This document shows, piece by piece, positions 53,878 through 62,491 of a stretch of 64,000 nt of DNA (position 1 is its first letter; the number at the start of each line of letters is the position of its first letter). The position numbers and the translations under genes were made by a program. The stretch lies in assembly GCA_964011275.1 (NCBI GenBank), contig CAXGOB010000010.1, forward strand, positions 1 through 64,000, written 5' to 3'. This DNA is from UBA7328 sp002471345. Its GTDB lineage: Bacteria > Bacteroidota > Bacteroidia > Chitinophagales > Saprospiraceae. The notes below the pieces were generated by a model that did not search any database, had not been told where the DNA came from, and saw only the letters and a list, made by a program, of their open reading frames with translations.

Positions 53878-54234
53878 TTAAGCCAGGCCCATTTCAATTT
53901 TCAATTTTTTGGGAAGTTTTGCCACAATCAATTCATAAGAATGATCTATTAATTGAATTATAAACTTCTTATCTAGTCCTCGCTCCACATAAACGGAATT
54001 CCAATGTACTTTGCTCATATGCCATCCCGGTTGCACATCTTCATACTCTTCTCTTAGTTCTACTGATCTTTCTGGATCACACTTCAAATTAATAAATGGA
54101 TCTATTTGTTCCAATCCCATGATAGCAAACATTTTGCCCATCACTTTAAAAACCAAGGTCGTTTCATCAAACGGGAAACCTTCTGTGGTAAATGGTTTAG
54201 ATAGGCAATACTCTCTTATATGTTCAATATCCAT
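53878..54234 (-). CDS. MmcQ/YjbR family protein
   Basis: A 118-residue cytoplasmic protein: MDIEHIREYCLSKPFTTEGFPFDETTLVFKVMGKMFAI (shown as family pattern in pieces LSKPFTTEGFPFD and KVMGKMFA), INLKCDPERSVELREEYEDV, PGWHMSKVHWNSVYVE and DHSYELIVAKLPKKL. This is the CyaY-like MmcQ/YjbR fold, sometimes labelled as DNA-binding; role unknown. Its start lies 19 bases inside the end of the alpha/beta hydrolase gene. Confidence 0.88.
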   Translation of the reverse strand: MDIEHIREYCLSKPFTTEGFPFDETTLVFKVMGKMFAIMGLEQIDPFINLKCDPERSVELREEYEDVQPGWHMSKVHWNSVYVERGLDKKFIIQLIDHSYELIVAKLPKKLKIEMGLA

Positions 54235-55163
54235 TTATCTAAGTGTTCTGATAAAAATAACGACGCATCTCTAGCACTTTGAATTGGATACTCTTCCATC
54301 GGAAGGTGCCCTACATTGGGATAAGATATTGATATTGATTTTGAATTAGGAATCATATCATGCATAATTCCTGCATTCTTATATGGAGTCCAGGCATCTT
54401 CTTCTCCCCACATAATTAATGTTGGTTCCTCTAATTGAAAAAGAAGTTCTGAATGATCCTCTTGAGGAGATCTCACTCTATCAATGAAAGCTTGTCTGTT
54501 CCCTGCTCTAGTAGCCATGTCATGGTATCTCGTCACTATGTCCTTTGTTACTAAATCATCATTATAGTATACTTCGAGCATATTCTTTTTAATAAAAGAT
54601 TTAGGCGTGATCTTTTTCAAAATCATGGACAATATTGGACTTGAAGCGAGTTTGAAAACCATTGGAGGCTCATCCTCATTTGGCAACCCTGCGGCATCCA
54701 TCAGGATCAGTTTACCCACCTTTTCAGGGAAATGGCCTGCATAAATAAAGGCCAGTCCACCCCCAAAAGAATTACCTGCAATGTGAAAAGAGTCCACTCC
54801 AATAAAATCCGTAAAGTCATCCAAAAATGATATATAGGAAGACATGCTATAGTCTCTGTCTGGTCGTGGACCTGATAGTCCATATGCAGGAAGGTCTAGA
54901 CGAATGACTTGAAATGAATCCTTAAGGAAATTGGTCCAATCATCCCATGTATGCAAAGAACTACCTGTGCCATGAAGTAATAATAGTGGCATACCTTCTC
55001 CTTCTATTTTATAATGAATATCCATTCCATGAATATTCACAAATCGAGAATCTTGGTCTGCATATTTAGTCTTTAAAAACTCAATTGATTTATCAGGGGT
55101 ATACAAAGCAAAACCTCCAATAACAAGTAAAAAACAAAAACCTCCTATTACCTTTTTTATCAT
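54216..55163 (-). CDS. Alpha/beta hydrolase, membrane-anchored
   Basis: A 315-residue hydrolase with an N-terminal membrane helix or signal (VIGGFCFLLVIGGFALYTP). The oxyanion motif is LLLLHGTGSSLHTWDDW near 61-77, the nucleophile is in IAGNSFGGGLAFIYAG near 128-143, the acid in LIMWGEEDAWTPY near 249-261 and the His in PNVGHLPMEE near 283-292. Triad complete, so an active esterase, lipase or dehalogenase-like enzyme; substrate unknown. Overlaps the MmcQ gene by 19 bases. Confidence 0.88.
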   Translation of the reverse strand: MIKKVIGGFCFLLVIGGFALYTPDKSIEFLKTKYADQDSRFVNIHGMDIHYKIEGEGMPLLLLHGTGSSLHTWDDWTNFLKDSFQVIRLDLPAYGLSGPRPDRDYSMSSYISFLDDFTDFIGVDSFHIAGNSFGGGLAFIYAGHFPEKVGKLILMDAAGLPNEDEPPMVFKLASSPILSMILKKITPKSFIKKNMLEVYYNDDLVTKDIVTRYHDMATRAGNRQAFIDRVRSPQEDHSELLFQLEEPTLIMWGEEDAWTPYKNAGIMHDMIPNSKSISISYPNVGHLPMEEYPIQSARDASLFLSEHLDKWILNI

Positions 55164-55237
55164 TTATTTTGGATCTAGAAATGTGAACATAAAATAAACT
55201 AAAACTCACAACACATCTCAGTTTTAATATGTTTTGA

Positions 55238-56671
55238 ATGTATAATACTCAAGTAATATCTGTGAATAGAATTTTTATTATTTTTTTTATTATTATAACA
55301 GGGTGCAATCGTAATAGCCTCTCTACTTTACCAGAAAATGGAGTAACGGACAGATTTGATGCTTCTAGTTTTTTCCCAATACCTAAGAGTCCACAGAGAA
55401 AAGGTGATCCTAACATTGGTAAAAAGTACCTTCTTGAAGGTGATTATTTGGACAGCGGTATTCCTTTAGCTCTCATGGAGAGTATGGGAATGGCACCAAA
55501 GATGGATGATGTCTTAGGTAGGTCAGGTAAAAATGCAACGATGCCACCAGTATTCACAGCTACAACCTCAGCAAATGGCGTAGAAATAATCGCTCCTAAT
55601 TGCCTGATCTGCCATGGAGCATTTTTGGATGACAAATACATTATTGGTCTTGGAAATTATGACTTTGATGGCACCATGAGCACTGATTTTGCTTTAAAAT
55701 CTATGGGTTTCATGGTGGAAAAGAAGTATTCAAAAAACAGTAAGGAATGGGAATCATTTGAGCAATTCTATAAATCAACATTGGCACTTTCTGGAAACAC
55801 CAAAACCGAAAGTGTAGGAGCAAACAGTGCAGACAAAATCACAGAAGTTCTTCTGGCTCATAGAAAGATGCCTAATATGGAATGGAGTGACGAACCTCTT
55901 TTGAGCATTAATGAATTTACGGCACCTGCCGATCCTCCCGCCTGGTGGTTACTCAAAAAGAAAAACGCTCAATTTACCACAGGAATTGGAAGAGGAGATT
56001 TTGCCAGAATATCCACAGCTAGTAGTCTGCTCACCATGAATGACATTGATAAAGTCAAAGAGATAGACAGTAAATTCACTGATATTGTTGCCTTTATAAA
56101 ATCCTTAGATGCTCCAGAGTATCCTGATCAAATAGACCAAAAACTAGCATCAAAGGGAGGCTTGATTTTTAATAATACATGTAGCAAATGCCATGGCACC
56201 TATGGTTCACAGGAGACTTATCCAAACTTCATTGTGCATCATGATATAATCAAAACTGATCCATCTCTTGCAGAAAGCTACCATGAACGTAAAGTTTTTG
56301 TAGACCTATACAATGATTCTTGGTTTGGAGAAGGAGATCATGCTGCCCATATAGTTCCATCTTTTGGTTATGTAGCTCCACCACTTGATGGTGTATGGGC
56401 AACTGGTCCTTATCTACACAATGGTTCTGTACCAACTATAGAAGGAGTATTGAACAGTAAACAACGTCCTACATATTGGAAAAGATCACACAGTCCTAAA
56501 GACTATAACTATACAAGCCTTGGATGGAAATATGAAAAACAGAATGAGAAAATAGACAAATACACATATGACACTACTCTTAAAGGATATGGGAACCAAG
56601 GCCATTATTTTGGAGACAATTTAAGTGAAAATGAGAGATTTGCAGTGATAGAATATTTGAAAACGCTTTAG
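55238..56671 (+). CDS. Di-heme c-type cytochrome lipoprotein (RoxA / cytochrome c peroxidase-like)
   Basis: A 477-residue exported protein with a lipoprotein signal (IFIIFFIIITGCNR). Two c-type heme sites are visible, CLICHG near residue 122 and CSKCHGT near 315. The C-terminal part has VAPPLDGVWATGPYLHNGSVPTIEGVL, the signature of the di-heme family that includes rubber oxygenase RoxA and relatives. Residues around VGANSADKITEVLLAHRK lie between hemes. Reaction unknown; a periplasmic oxidase or electron-transfer role is likely. Single gene. Confidence 0.83.
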   Translation: MYNTQVISVNRIFIIFFIIITGCNRNSLSTLPENGVTDRFDASSFFPIPKSPQRKGDPNIGKKYLLEGDYLDSGIPLALMESMGMAPKMDDVLGRSGKNATMPPVFTATTSANGVEIIAPNCLICHGAFLDDKYIIGLGNYDFDGTMSTDFALKSMGFMVEKKYSKNSKEWESFEQFYKSTLALSGNTKTESVGANSADKITEVLLAHRKMPNMEWSDEPLLSINEFTAPADPPAWWLLKKKNAQFTTGIGRGDFARISTASSLLTMNDIDKVKEIDSKFTDIVAFIKSLDAPEYPDQIDQKLASKGGLIFNNTCSKCHGTYGSQETYPNFIVHHDIIKTDPSLAESYHERKVFVDLYNDSWFGEGDHAAHIVPSFGYVAPPLDGVWATGPYLHNGSVPTIEGVLNSKQRPTYWKRSHSPKDYNYTSLGWKYEKQNEKIDKYTYDTTLKGYGNQGHYFGDNLSENERFAVIEYLKTL

Positions 56672-56681
56672 TATAAATACT

Positions 56682-57230
56682 TTATTGATCATATTCACGT
56701 GACAAAAGTAAAACAGCTCCGACTGTTATCGAATCCGTAATTTCCCCATTCTCTACCATTTCTACCACTTTCTTAAATGGAAGTTTTCTAATCTTAATTT
56801 GTTCGGTATCGTCAAAACTTGTTTCTCCGAAAGTTAATTCTTTAGCCACATAGACTAACCCTGTTTCATCTGTAATACAATTGGATGTATGAATCTTCAT
56901 TAGGAATTTCCATTCCTTTGCTAAAATTCCCGTCTCTTCCTTTAATTCTCTTTTAGCTGATTCTAACGGATCAATGCCATGTGGCCCTCCTCCCATTGGC
57001 AATTCCCAGCTGTAACTTCCTATAGTATATCTGTATTGACCTACAAGCCATGTATTCAACTCTTCATCCAGAGGAATTACCGCAATAGCAAGGTTTTTCA
57101 TTTTGACTTTACCATATATACCTTCCGTGCCCGCAGGAGTGATTACTTCATGATGTTCCACTTCTATCCATGAGTTATCATAGACTGATTCGATAGTTTT
57201 AGTAGTCCATGGGTTTTTGAATTCATTCAT
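56682..57230 (-). CDS. NUDIX hydrolase (ADP-ribose pyrophosphatase-like)
   Basis: A 182-residue NUDIX enzyme. The Nudix box GGGPHGIDPLESAKRELKEETGI lies near 81-103 with REL-x-EETG intact, though the first glutamate of the G-x5-E pattern is replaced (Ile). The N-terminal ESVYDNSWIEVEHHEVITPAG and MKNLAIAVIPLDEE match ADP-ribose pyrophosphatase-type proteins. Convergent with the di-heme cytochrome gene, 10 bases apart. Substrate not certain. Confidence 0.88.
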   Translation of the reverse strand: MNEFKNPWTTKTIESVYDNSWIEVEHHEVITPAGTEGIYGKVKMKNLAIAVIPLDEELNTWLVGQYRYTIGSYSWELPMGGGPHGIDPLESAKRELKEETGILAKEWKFLMKIHTSNCITDETGLVYVAKELTFGETSFDDTEQIKIRKLPFKKVVEMVENGEITDSITVGAVLLLSREYDQ

Positions 57231-57449
57231 ATATGCTATTGTCTTTCAATTTTAAAGAAAACCAATCAATTCTCCTTTGAATCATTAATGGTCTCAATGT
57301 TCTATAGATTGCATAAAACAATCTGATTATGAATCTAAATTGGTATTATCTTGATAAATGTAATCGTATCATAACTCAAAAAGGGCTACATAATAAACCG
57401 ATCATTATTAATGATTAACTTAATCCCTCGTTTAACAAAATCAATTAGA

Positions 57450-59342
57450 ATGAAAAACTATTTCCTCTTCCTATCTATAGCAACTATTTGGACATTTTCA
57501 TGTAAACAGGCCGAAGTACCAATCATTGTAAATGAATATACTATTGATCAATTCATGGCCAATAAAAGTGTTTTTGGAAGTTCATTCTCTTCTGATGAAT
57601 CAAAATTACTAGTAGGGTCTAATGAAACTGGAATTTTTAATGCTTATGAACTTGATATCGCATCTGGAGAAAGAAAGCCTCTTACGACTTCTGAAGATAG
57701 GTCAATAAGACCTATTTCATATTTTCCACATGATGATCGAATACTCTATACCAGTGATAACAATGGCGATGAAATTGACCACGTTTTCATGCAAGATACA
57801 GACGGCAATATTACTGATTTGACTCCAGCCGAAGGAGCCAAATCTAATTTTGCAGGATGGGCAAATGATGATAAGAGTTTCTTCTACATGAGTAATGAAA
57901 GAAACCCTCAATTTTTCGATTATTATGAGATGGACATCGCTGACTTCACATCAAAAAGAATTTATCAAAACGATGATGGTAAAAATGTAAACTCTCTTTC
58001 AAGAGATAAAAGATATATGGCAATGTCTAAATCTGTAAATACAAATGATTCAGATATATTCCTAGTAGACTTATCTACTGGTGAAGAGACAAAACTCAAT
58101 GAAAACCAAGCAGGTCATAGCATAGCAGACTTTAGTGTGGATAGTAAGAAACTTTACTATTTGACAGATGAAGGAGATGAGTTTCAATATCTAATGAGCT
58201 ATGATATTGCCTCTGGATCTAAGGAAAAAATTTTACAAAAAGAATGGGACATTTGGTACACCTACTTTTCAAAAACAGGAAAATATAGAGTGAGTGGAAT
58301 CAATCAAGATGCTAAGACGGTTATAGAAATACTCAATACTGAAACCGGTAAAAACATCTCTGTCCCAGACATAGGAAATAAAGAAATCACTTCTGTCAAT
58401 ATATCAGATTCAGAAAGCAAAATGGCATTTTATGCAGGTGGGTCGAGTACTCCTAGTGATCTCTATATGTATGATATGATAAGTAAGAAAGTTGAGAAAT
58501 TAACATCTACACTTAATGCTGAGATTGAACCAGCAGATTTAGTTGTTGGTGAAGTAGTACGATTCAAATCCTTTGATGGACTAGAAATACCTGCTATTTT
58601 GTACAAACCTCATAATGCTAATGCAGACCAAAAAGTACCTGGAATTATTCAAGTTCATGGTGGGCCTGGAGGACAAACACGTTTGAATTACTCCTCACTA
58701 TATCAATATCTAGTAAATCATGGATACGCAGTATTATGTGTGAATAATAGAGGGAGTAGTGGATATGGAAAGACATTCTTTCAAATGGATGATCAAAAGC
58801 ATGGAGATGTAGATCTGAAAGACATTGTAGAAGGAAAGAATTATTTGGCTTCTTTAGACTTTGTAGAAAGTGATAATATTGGAATTTTAGGAGGATCATA
58901 TGGAGGATATATGGTGATGAGGGCGATGACCCATGTACCAGATGAGTTCAATGTGGGAGTTAATATTTTTGGCGTAACTAACTGGCTTAGAACGTTAAAA
59001 AGCATCCCTCCATGGTGGGGTTCTTTTAAAGATGCACTCTATCTAGAAATGGGCGACCCAAATACTGCAGATTCTGTGCGATTGTATGATATTTCCCCAG
59101 TATTTCATGGTCACCAAGTAAAAAATCCTGTTATGGTTTTGCAAGGGTCAAAAGATCCTCGAGTGCTTCAAGTTGAATCAGACGAAATGGTTGCTGCCAT
59201 GGAAGAACAAGGGGTACCGGTAGATTATGTATTGTTTGAGGATGAAGGTCATGGATTTAGAAAGAAGGAAAATCAAATCGAGGGATGGAGCAAAATAATG
59301 GGCTTTCTTGATCGAAACATGAAAAAAGAATTGAAAGATTGA
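57450..59342 (+). CDS. S9 family prolyl-oligopeptidase-type lipoprotein
   Basis: From ATG 57450 a 630-residue lipoprotein (signal FLFLSIATIWTFSCKQ). A beta-propeller built on TolB/WD-like repeats spans ~30-350, and the catalytic domain follows: IIQVHGGPGGQTRLNY near 405-420, CVNNRGSSGYGKTFF, nucleophile ILGGSYGGYMVM near 477-488, Asp in LQGSKDPRVLQ and His in EDEGHGF. A secreted acyl-peptide or oligopeptide hydrolase. The upstream ATG at 57411 puts 13 residues before the signal. Confidence 0.93.
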   Translation: MKNYFLFLSIATIWTFSCKQAEVPIIVNEYTIDQFMANKSVFGSSFSSDESKLLVGSNETGIFNAYELDIASGERKPLTTSEDRSIRPISYFPHDDRILYTSDNNGDEIDHVFMQDTDGNITDLTPAEGAKSNFAGWANDDKSFFYMSNERNPQFFDYYEMDIADFTSKRIYQNDDGKNVNSLSRDKRYMAMSKSVNTNDSDIFLVDLSTGEETKLNENQAGHSIADFSVDSKKLYYLTDEGDEFQYLMSYDIASGSKEKILQKEWDIWYTYFSKTGKYRVSGINQDAKTVIEILNTETGKNISVPDIGNKEITSVNISDSESKMAFYAGGSSTPSDLYMYDMISKKVEKLTSTLNAEIEPADLVVGEVVRFKSFDGLEIPAILYKPHNANADQKVPGIIQVHGGPGGQTRLNYSSLYQYLVNHGYAVLCVNNRGSSGYGKTFFQMDDQKHGDVDLKDIVEGKNYLASLDFVESDNIGILGGSYGGYMVMRAMTHVPDEFNVGVNIFGVTNWLRTLKSIPPWWGSFKDALYLEMGDPNTADSVRLYDISPVFHGHQVKNPVMVLQGSKDPRVLQVESDEMVAAMEEQGVPVDYVLFEDEGHGFRKKENQIEGWSKIMGFLDRNMKKELKD

Positions 59343-59417
59343 CATATTGATGTGCTAATATTTATGAATGCAATAATTCGTCAATTAGTCAATGATGGAT
59401 TTTTTCAAATTGAAAGT

Positions 59418-60302
59418 GTGTTATTTAAAAATCTCACTTTGGCGTTCTTTTTGTTGATTGTTCTTCCTAGTTGTAATGAGGAAAAAGCAATCTATTCAAA
59501 GAATAGTTCAAGTAATATTATTACTGAACAATTAATGAAGAGCTTATCTCAGAGTATTCCATCTGATAAGATCATTAATAGAGCTACTTTAACTCCAGGT
59601 GGTGATTCTTTTTATATCACTCTTTCGGATTATGACTTCACAAATTTTGACATTCAGATTGCAAATATTAGAGGAGATTCAATTTTCAAACTGACACCTA
59701 CTACCATTAATAGTAATGAACATGATGATCACGGATTATCTTTTAGCCCTAGTGAAAATTCCGTCTACTTTTCATCTACAAGACCTAGATCAGAACAGGA
59801 TACTTCCTATCAATGGGCGATATGGAAATCAGAAAGCAAAGGTGAATCTTGGACAGAACCAAGGCATATTCCGATTCAAAATTTAAAGAACAAACATGTT
59901 TCTCATCCGAGTATTACAAGAGATGGCGTTTTGTACTTTCATTCTAGTGATCTCGATTATTCAAATATGCATATCTACCGGGCAGAATTGATAGATCATA
60001 AATATCGTGAAGCAAAAAAAGTGGTTTTCCCCACTCATTTCACTTCAGGCACCTGTACGCCTTACATTTCACCCAATGAAGATAATGTCATTTTTGCTTC
60101 AATAGGAACACAACTTGATCTTTACAGATGCTCATCCTTCATAGACAATGAATGGAAGGATTGTAATATTATGTCTGATCAAATTAATAAAAATGGTCTG
60201 GGCAATCCATCTGTTTCAATAGATGAGAATAAGTTATTTTATACGACAGGGACTTATGATTTCACTGAGAAATGGAAGATTAAGTTTACAGCTTTAGAAT
60301 GA
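59418..60302 (+). CDS. Lipoprotein with WD40-like (PD40) repeats
   Basis: A GTG at 59418 gives a clean lipoprotein signal (LFKNLTLAFFLLIVLPSCNEE) and a 294-residue protein; the ATG at 59364 would add 18 residues of unlikely sequence. The mature part is a TolB-like propeller with repeats such as HGLSFSPSENSVYFSSTRP, HPSITRDGVLYFHSSDL, PYISPNEDNVIFASIG and NPSVSIDENKLFYTTG. No enzyme motif. It follows the S9 peptidase by 75 bases and may be cotranscribed; function unknown. Confidence 0.8.
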   Translation: MLFKNLTLAFFLLIVLPSCNEEKAIYSKNSSSNIITEQLMKSLSQSIPSDKIINRATLTPGGDSFYITLSDYDFTNFDIQIANIRGDSIFKLTPTTINSNEHDDHGLSFSPSENSVYFSSTRPRSEQDTSYQWAIWKSESKGESWTEPRHIPIQNLKNKHVSHPSITRDGVLYFHSSDLDYSNMHIYRAELIDHKYREAKKVVFPTHFTSGTCTPYISPNEDNVIFASIGTQLDLYRCSSFIDNEWKDCNIMSDQINKNGLGNPSVSIDENKLFYTTGTYDFTEKWKIKFTALE

Positions 60303-60357
60303 AACTCATTGAGTTTGATTATGGAAACTTGATTGGTAAACTACGATAATTCTTATT

Positions 60358-60918
60358 CTATTGTAAGCTTCTCTTTTCTTTTTTAGTTATTTCGTAGCAA
60401 TAGTGTTTTTCATAATCTGGGCAATTGACCAATTCAGGGTGATTGAACTCTCCAATTTTAGTCATACCAATTTTCTTCATGACATTTTCCGATTTTCTGT
60501 TGTTTATCGTACAAACTGAAATTATCTTTTTTATGTCTAATTCATTAAATCCATATTCTAGACATCTTTTCGCGCCTTCTGTTGCATAACCTTTCCCCCA
60601 AGCTTTTCTTTTTATTCTCCAACCAATATCAATAGCAGGAGTGAATCTGGTTTTATACTCTTGAAATGCAAGTCCTATCATCCCTATAAATTCTCTGCTG
60701 TCCAAAACTTCTACTGCATAGTATGTGAATCCGTTTTCAGAAAAATGTTTTTTGAGTTTAATTATGAGATCTCTAACTTCATACGAAGTAAGTGTTTTTG
60801 GAAAGTGTTCCATTACTTCTTCATCAGAATTTAGAATTGCAAATTCATCTAAATCCTCATTTGTCCAATTTCGGAATCCGATTCTTTCCGACTTAAATAT
60901 GTAATTGTATTCTTTCAT
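60358..60918 (-). CDS. GNAT family N-acetyltransferase (RimJ/RimL type)
   Basis: A 186-residue GNAT enzyme: SERIGFRNWTNEDLDEFAIL at 9-28, EFIGMIGLAFQ, DIGWRIKRKAWGKGYATEGAKRCLEYGF near 95-122 with the acetyl-CoA pyrophosphate loop (K-x-W-GKGYA), and SVCTINNRKSENVMKKIGM near 135-153. This is the RimJ/RimL-like subgroup that acetylates N-termini or small molecules; substrate unknown. Confidence 0.9.
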   Translation of the reverse strand: MKEYNYIFKSERIGFRNWTNEDLDEFAILNSDEEVMEHFPKTLTSYEVRDLIIKLKKHFSENGFTYYAVEVLDSREFIGMIGLAFQEYKTRFTPAIDIGWRIKRKAWGKGYATEGAKRCLEYGFNELDIKKIISVCTINNRKSENVMKKIGMTKIGEFNHPELVNCPDYEKHYCYEITKKEKRSLQ

Positions 60919-60987
60919 TTTTTGTGGAAGCTCATGACTCCATCAATGCCTGCTAATGCATTTTATCATTTATCATTCTTTACTTTT

Positions 60988-61734
60988 TTATCTATTAACT
61001 AATTCTCCATCTATGAGTTCCTCGATATTTACCATGTAGTTTTTGAAGGTTTCATAATAATCATTGAGATAATATGTAGCACCCATGTAATACACTAAAT
61101 GATTTTCATATTCTTTTGATTGGATTAAGTATTTATTGCTGGTGTCATTAAACTTATTTTGACCCAGCATAGCATACCATGTGTTTTTGTCTTTTTCTGT
61201 GATTTCTCTCATTCTTCTAAAATCACCATGATTCAACGCATAATCAAAACATATATCGTGTTTAGTAATTATCAATTGCTCTTGTTGACGTAATGGAACT
61301 AATTTAGAGTCCCATAGAGATAATTGGCCCCTTAGTTTTGAATTTTGTATTAGGCTCAACTTCCCAGAATTCATCGTTTCTTTTATCAAGCCTTCTGCTG
61401 GTTCAAAATAAGAATAACTTGAAAGTGCATTTTTAAAATTTATTGCAATTTGTTCCTCTGTAACCGACTCATTTTCTGGTCTGAAAAGTTTTATAAACTC
61501 AGCGATCTGCTCCACTTTAACTGAGTTAGAGGCTATTTCAGAATCAACAAAAGAAATGTTTGTTTCAATTTCTTCTTTATGTGCTATCAATAAATTATGC
61601 TCTTCATTATCTGATTTACGCACCTCATGCCAATTATTCAGTGCAAATGCAGCGACTATTCCCACAATAATGACAAAAAGCTCTAAGAGATACTCTGCCC
61701 ATTTTTGCTTAAAGACTTTTAGGATATTTTTCAT
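60988..61734 (-). CDS. DUF6090-like membrane protein
   Basis: A 248-residue protein with one N-terminal membrane helix preceded by a basic stretch (KVFKQKWAEYLLELFVIIVG, then IVAAFALNNWHEVRK), followed by a long helical extracytoplasmic domain with NLLIAHKEEIETNISFVDSEI and KETMNSGKLSLIQNSKLRGQLS. The pattern (ALNNW, E-I-x-x-N, SGxLxLI-x-N-xxLR) is the common Bacteroidota family annotated DUF6090, of unknown function. Transcribed alone. Confidence 0.82.
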   Translation of the reverse strand: MKNILKVFKQKWAEYLLELFVIIVGIVAAFALNNWHEVRKSDNEEHNLLIAHKEEIETNISFVDSEIASNSVKVEQIAEFIKLFRPENESVTEEQIAINFKNALSSYSYFEPAEGLIKETMNSGKLSLIQNSKLRGQLSLWDSKLVPLRQQEQLIITKHDICFDYALNHGDFRRMREITEKDKNTWYAMLGQNKFNDTSNKYLIQSKEYENHLVYYMGATYYLNDYYETFKNYMVNIEELIDGELVNR

Positions 61735-62491
61735 TATTTAGATTTAACAACCAATATCTGTATGGCGGAATTCCACTTATTTACTAAAGTAGGAATCCAA
61801 TTTGAGAATGTCCTAAGCATGCTAAATAAACCTTCATTTATGATTATATGGCCAGTATACAAGAAGGATAATGTCTTACTGCGGAATAAAAACCTAGATC
61901 ATATGACAATTATTCAGAAGAATCAACTCTTCAAACATTATAAACTTGTGTATAAGATAAGAAGACAATAAAAAAATACAACTCTCTTTGCTGAAAAACT
62001 ACCATATGAAAACTATGTCCTTTTAAATGTTTTCGTTTCTCACCTCTATTATATTTTGGTCTTAAAGTTTATCTGCATTTTAGATCTGGTTAGGTGCTGA
62101 TCCTGAAGGGCAATTAGTTACTTGACAGATTTAGCGCCTATATCCCTTTGATAAGATGGCAGTTGTGAGGCCATCCAAGTTCGCAATCATGATGACATAA
62201 GCGATACTTTATAGATCTATGAAAGATTGGCAAGAACATTCCTTCAACATACCAATCTGGCTTAATTGCCCAGACATTGTTTTTGTTGATTATTGATGTG
62301 ATCAATATTAGTCAGAATCGTTATCTGATTTGATAAGCTTTCTAGGTTCAGGTCGCACAATTAGTAAAATTAACCCTAAAATCAACCTTTTTTACCAGTG
62401 ACACTATCACCATATTGATTCAGTTATTTGTAGGCGGCTTTAAATATTCAAACTGTTATGATTAAAATTACTCAATCTGAACCTAACAATT
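61735..62491. other. Long gene-poor region before lepA
   Basis: About 750 bases with no convincing gene. One plus-strand ATG frame (61762-61971, 69 codons) and one minus-strand frame of about 57 codons (roughly 62122-62292, reading NNVWAIKPDWYVEGMF) are open but match nothing known to me; both may be chance or relics. No terminator with a T run, RNA gene or repeat was recognised. Confidence 0.4.

Noticed and set aside
61762..61971. 69-codon plus-strand ORF
   Set aside because: No recognisable domain, coding bias or regulatory context; could be chance in AT-rich DNA.
62122..62292. 57-codon minus-strand frame reading NNVWAIKPDWYVEGMF
   Set aside because: No start codon near its upstream end, stop codons on both sides, and no family recognised; may be a relic but not supportable.
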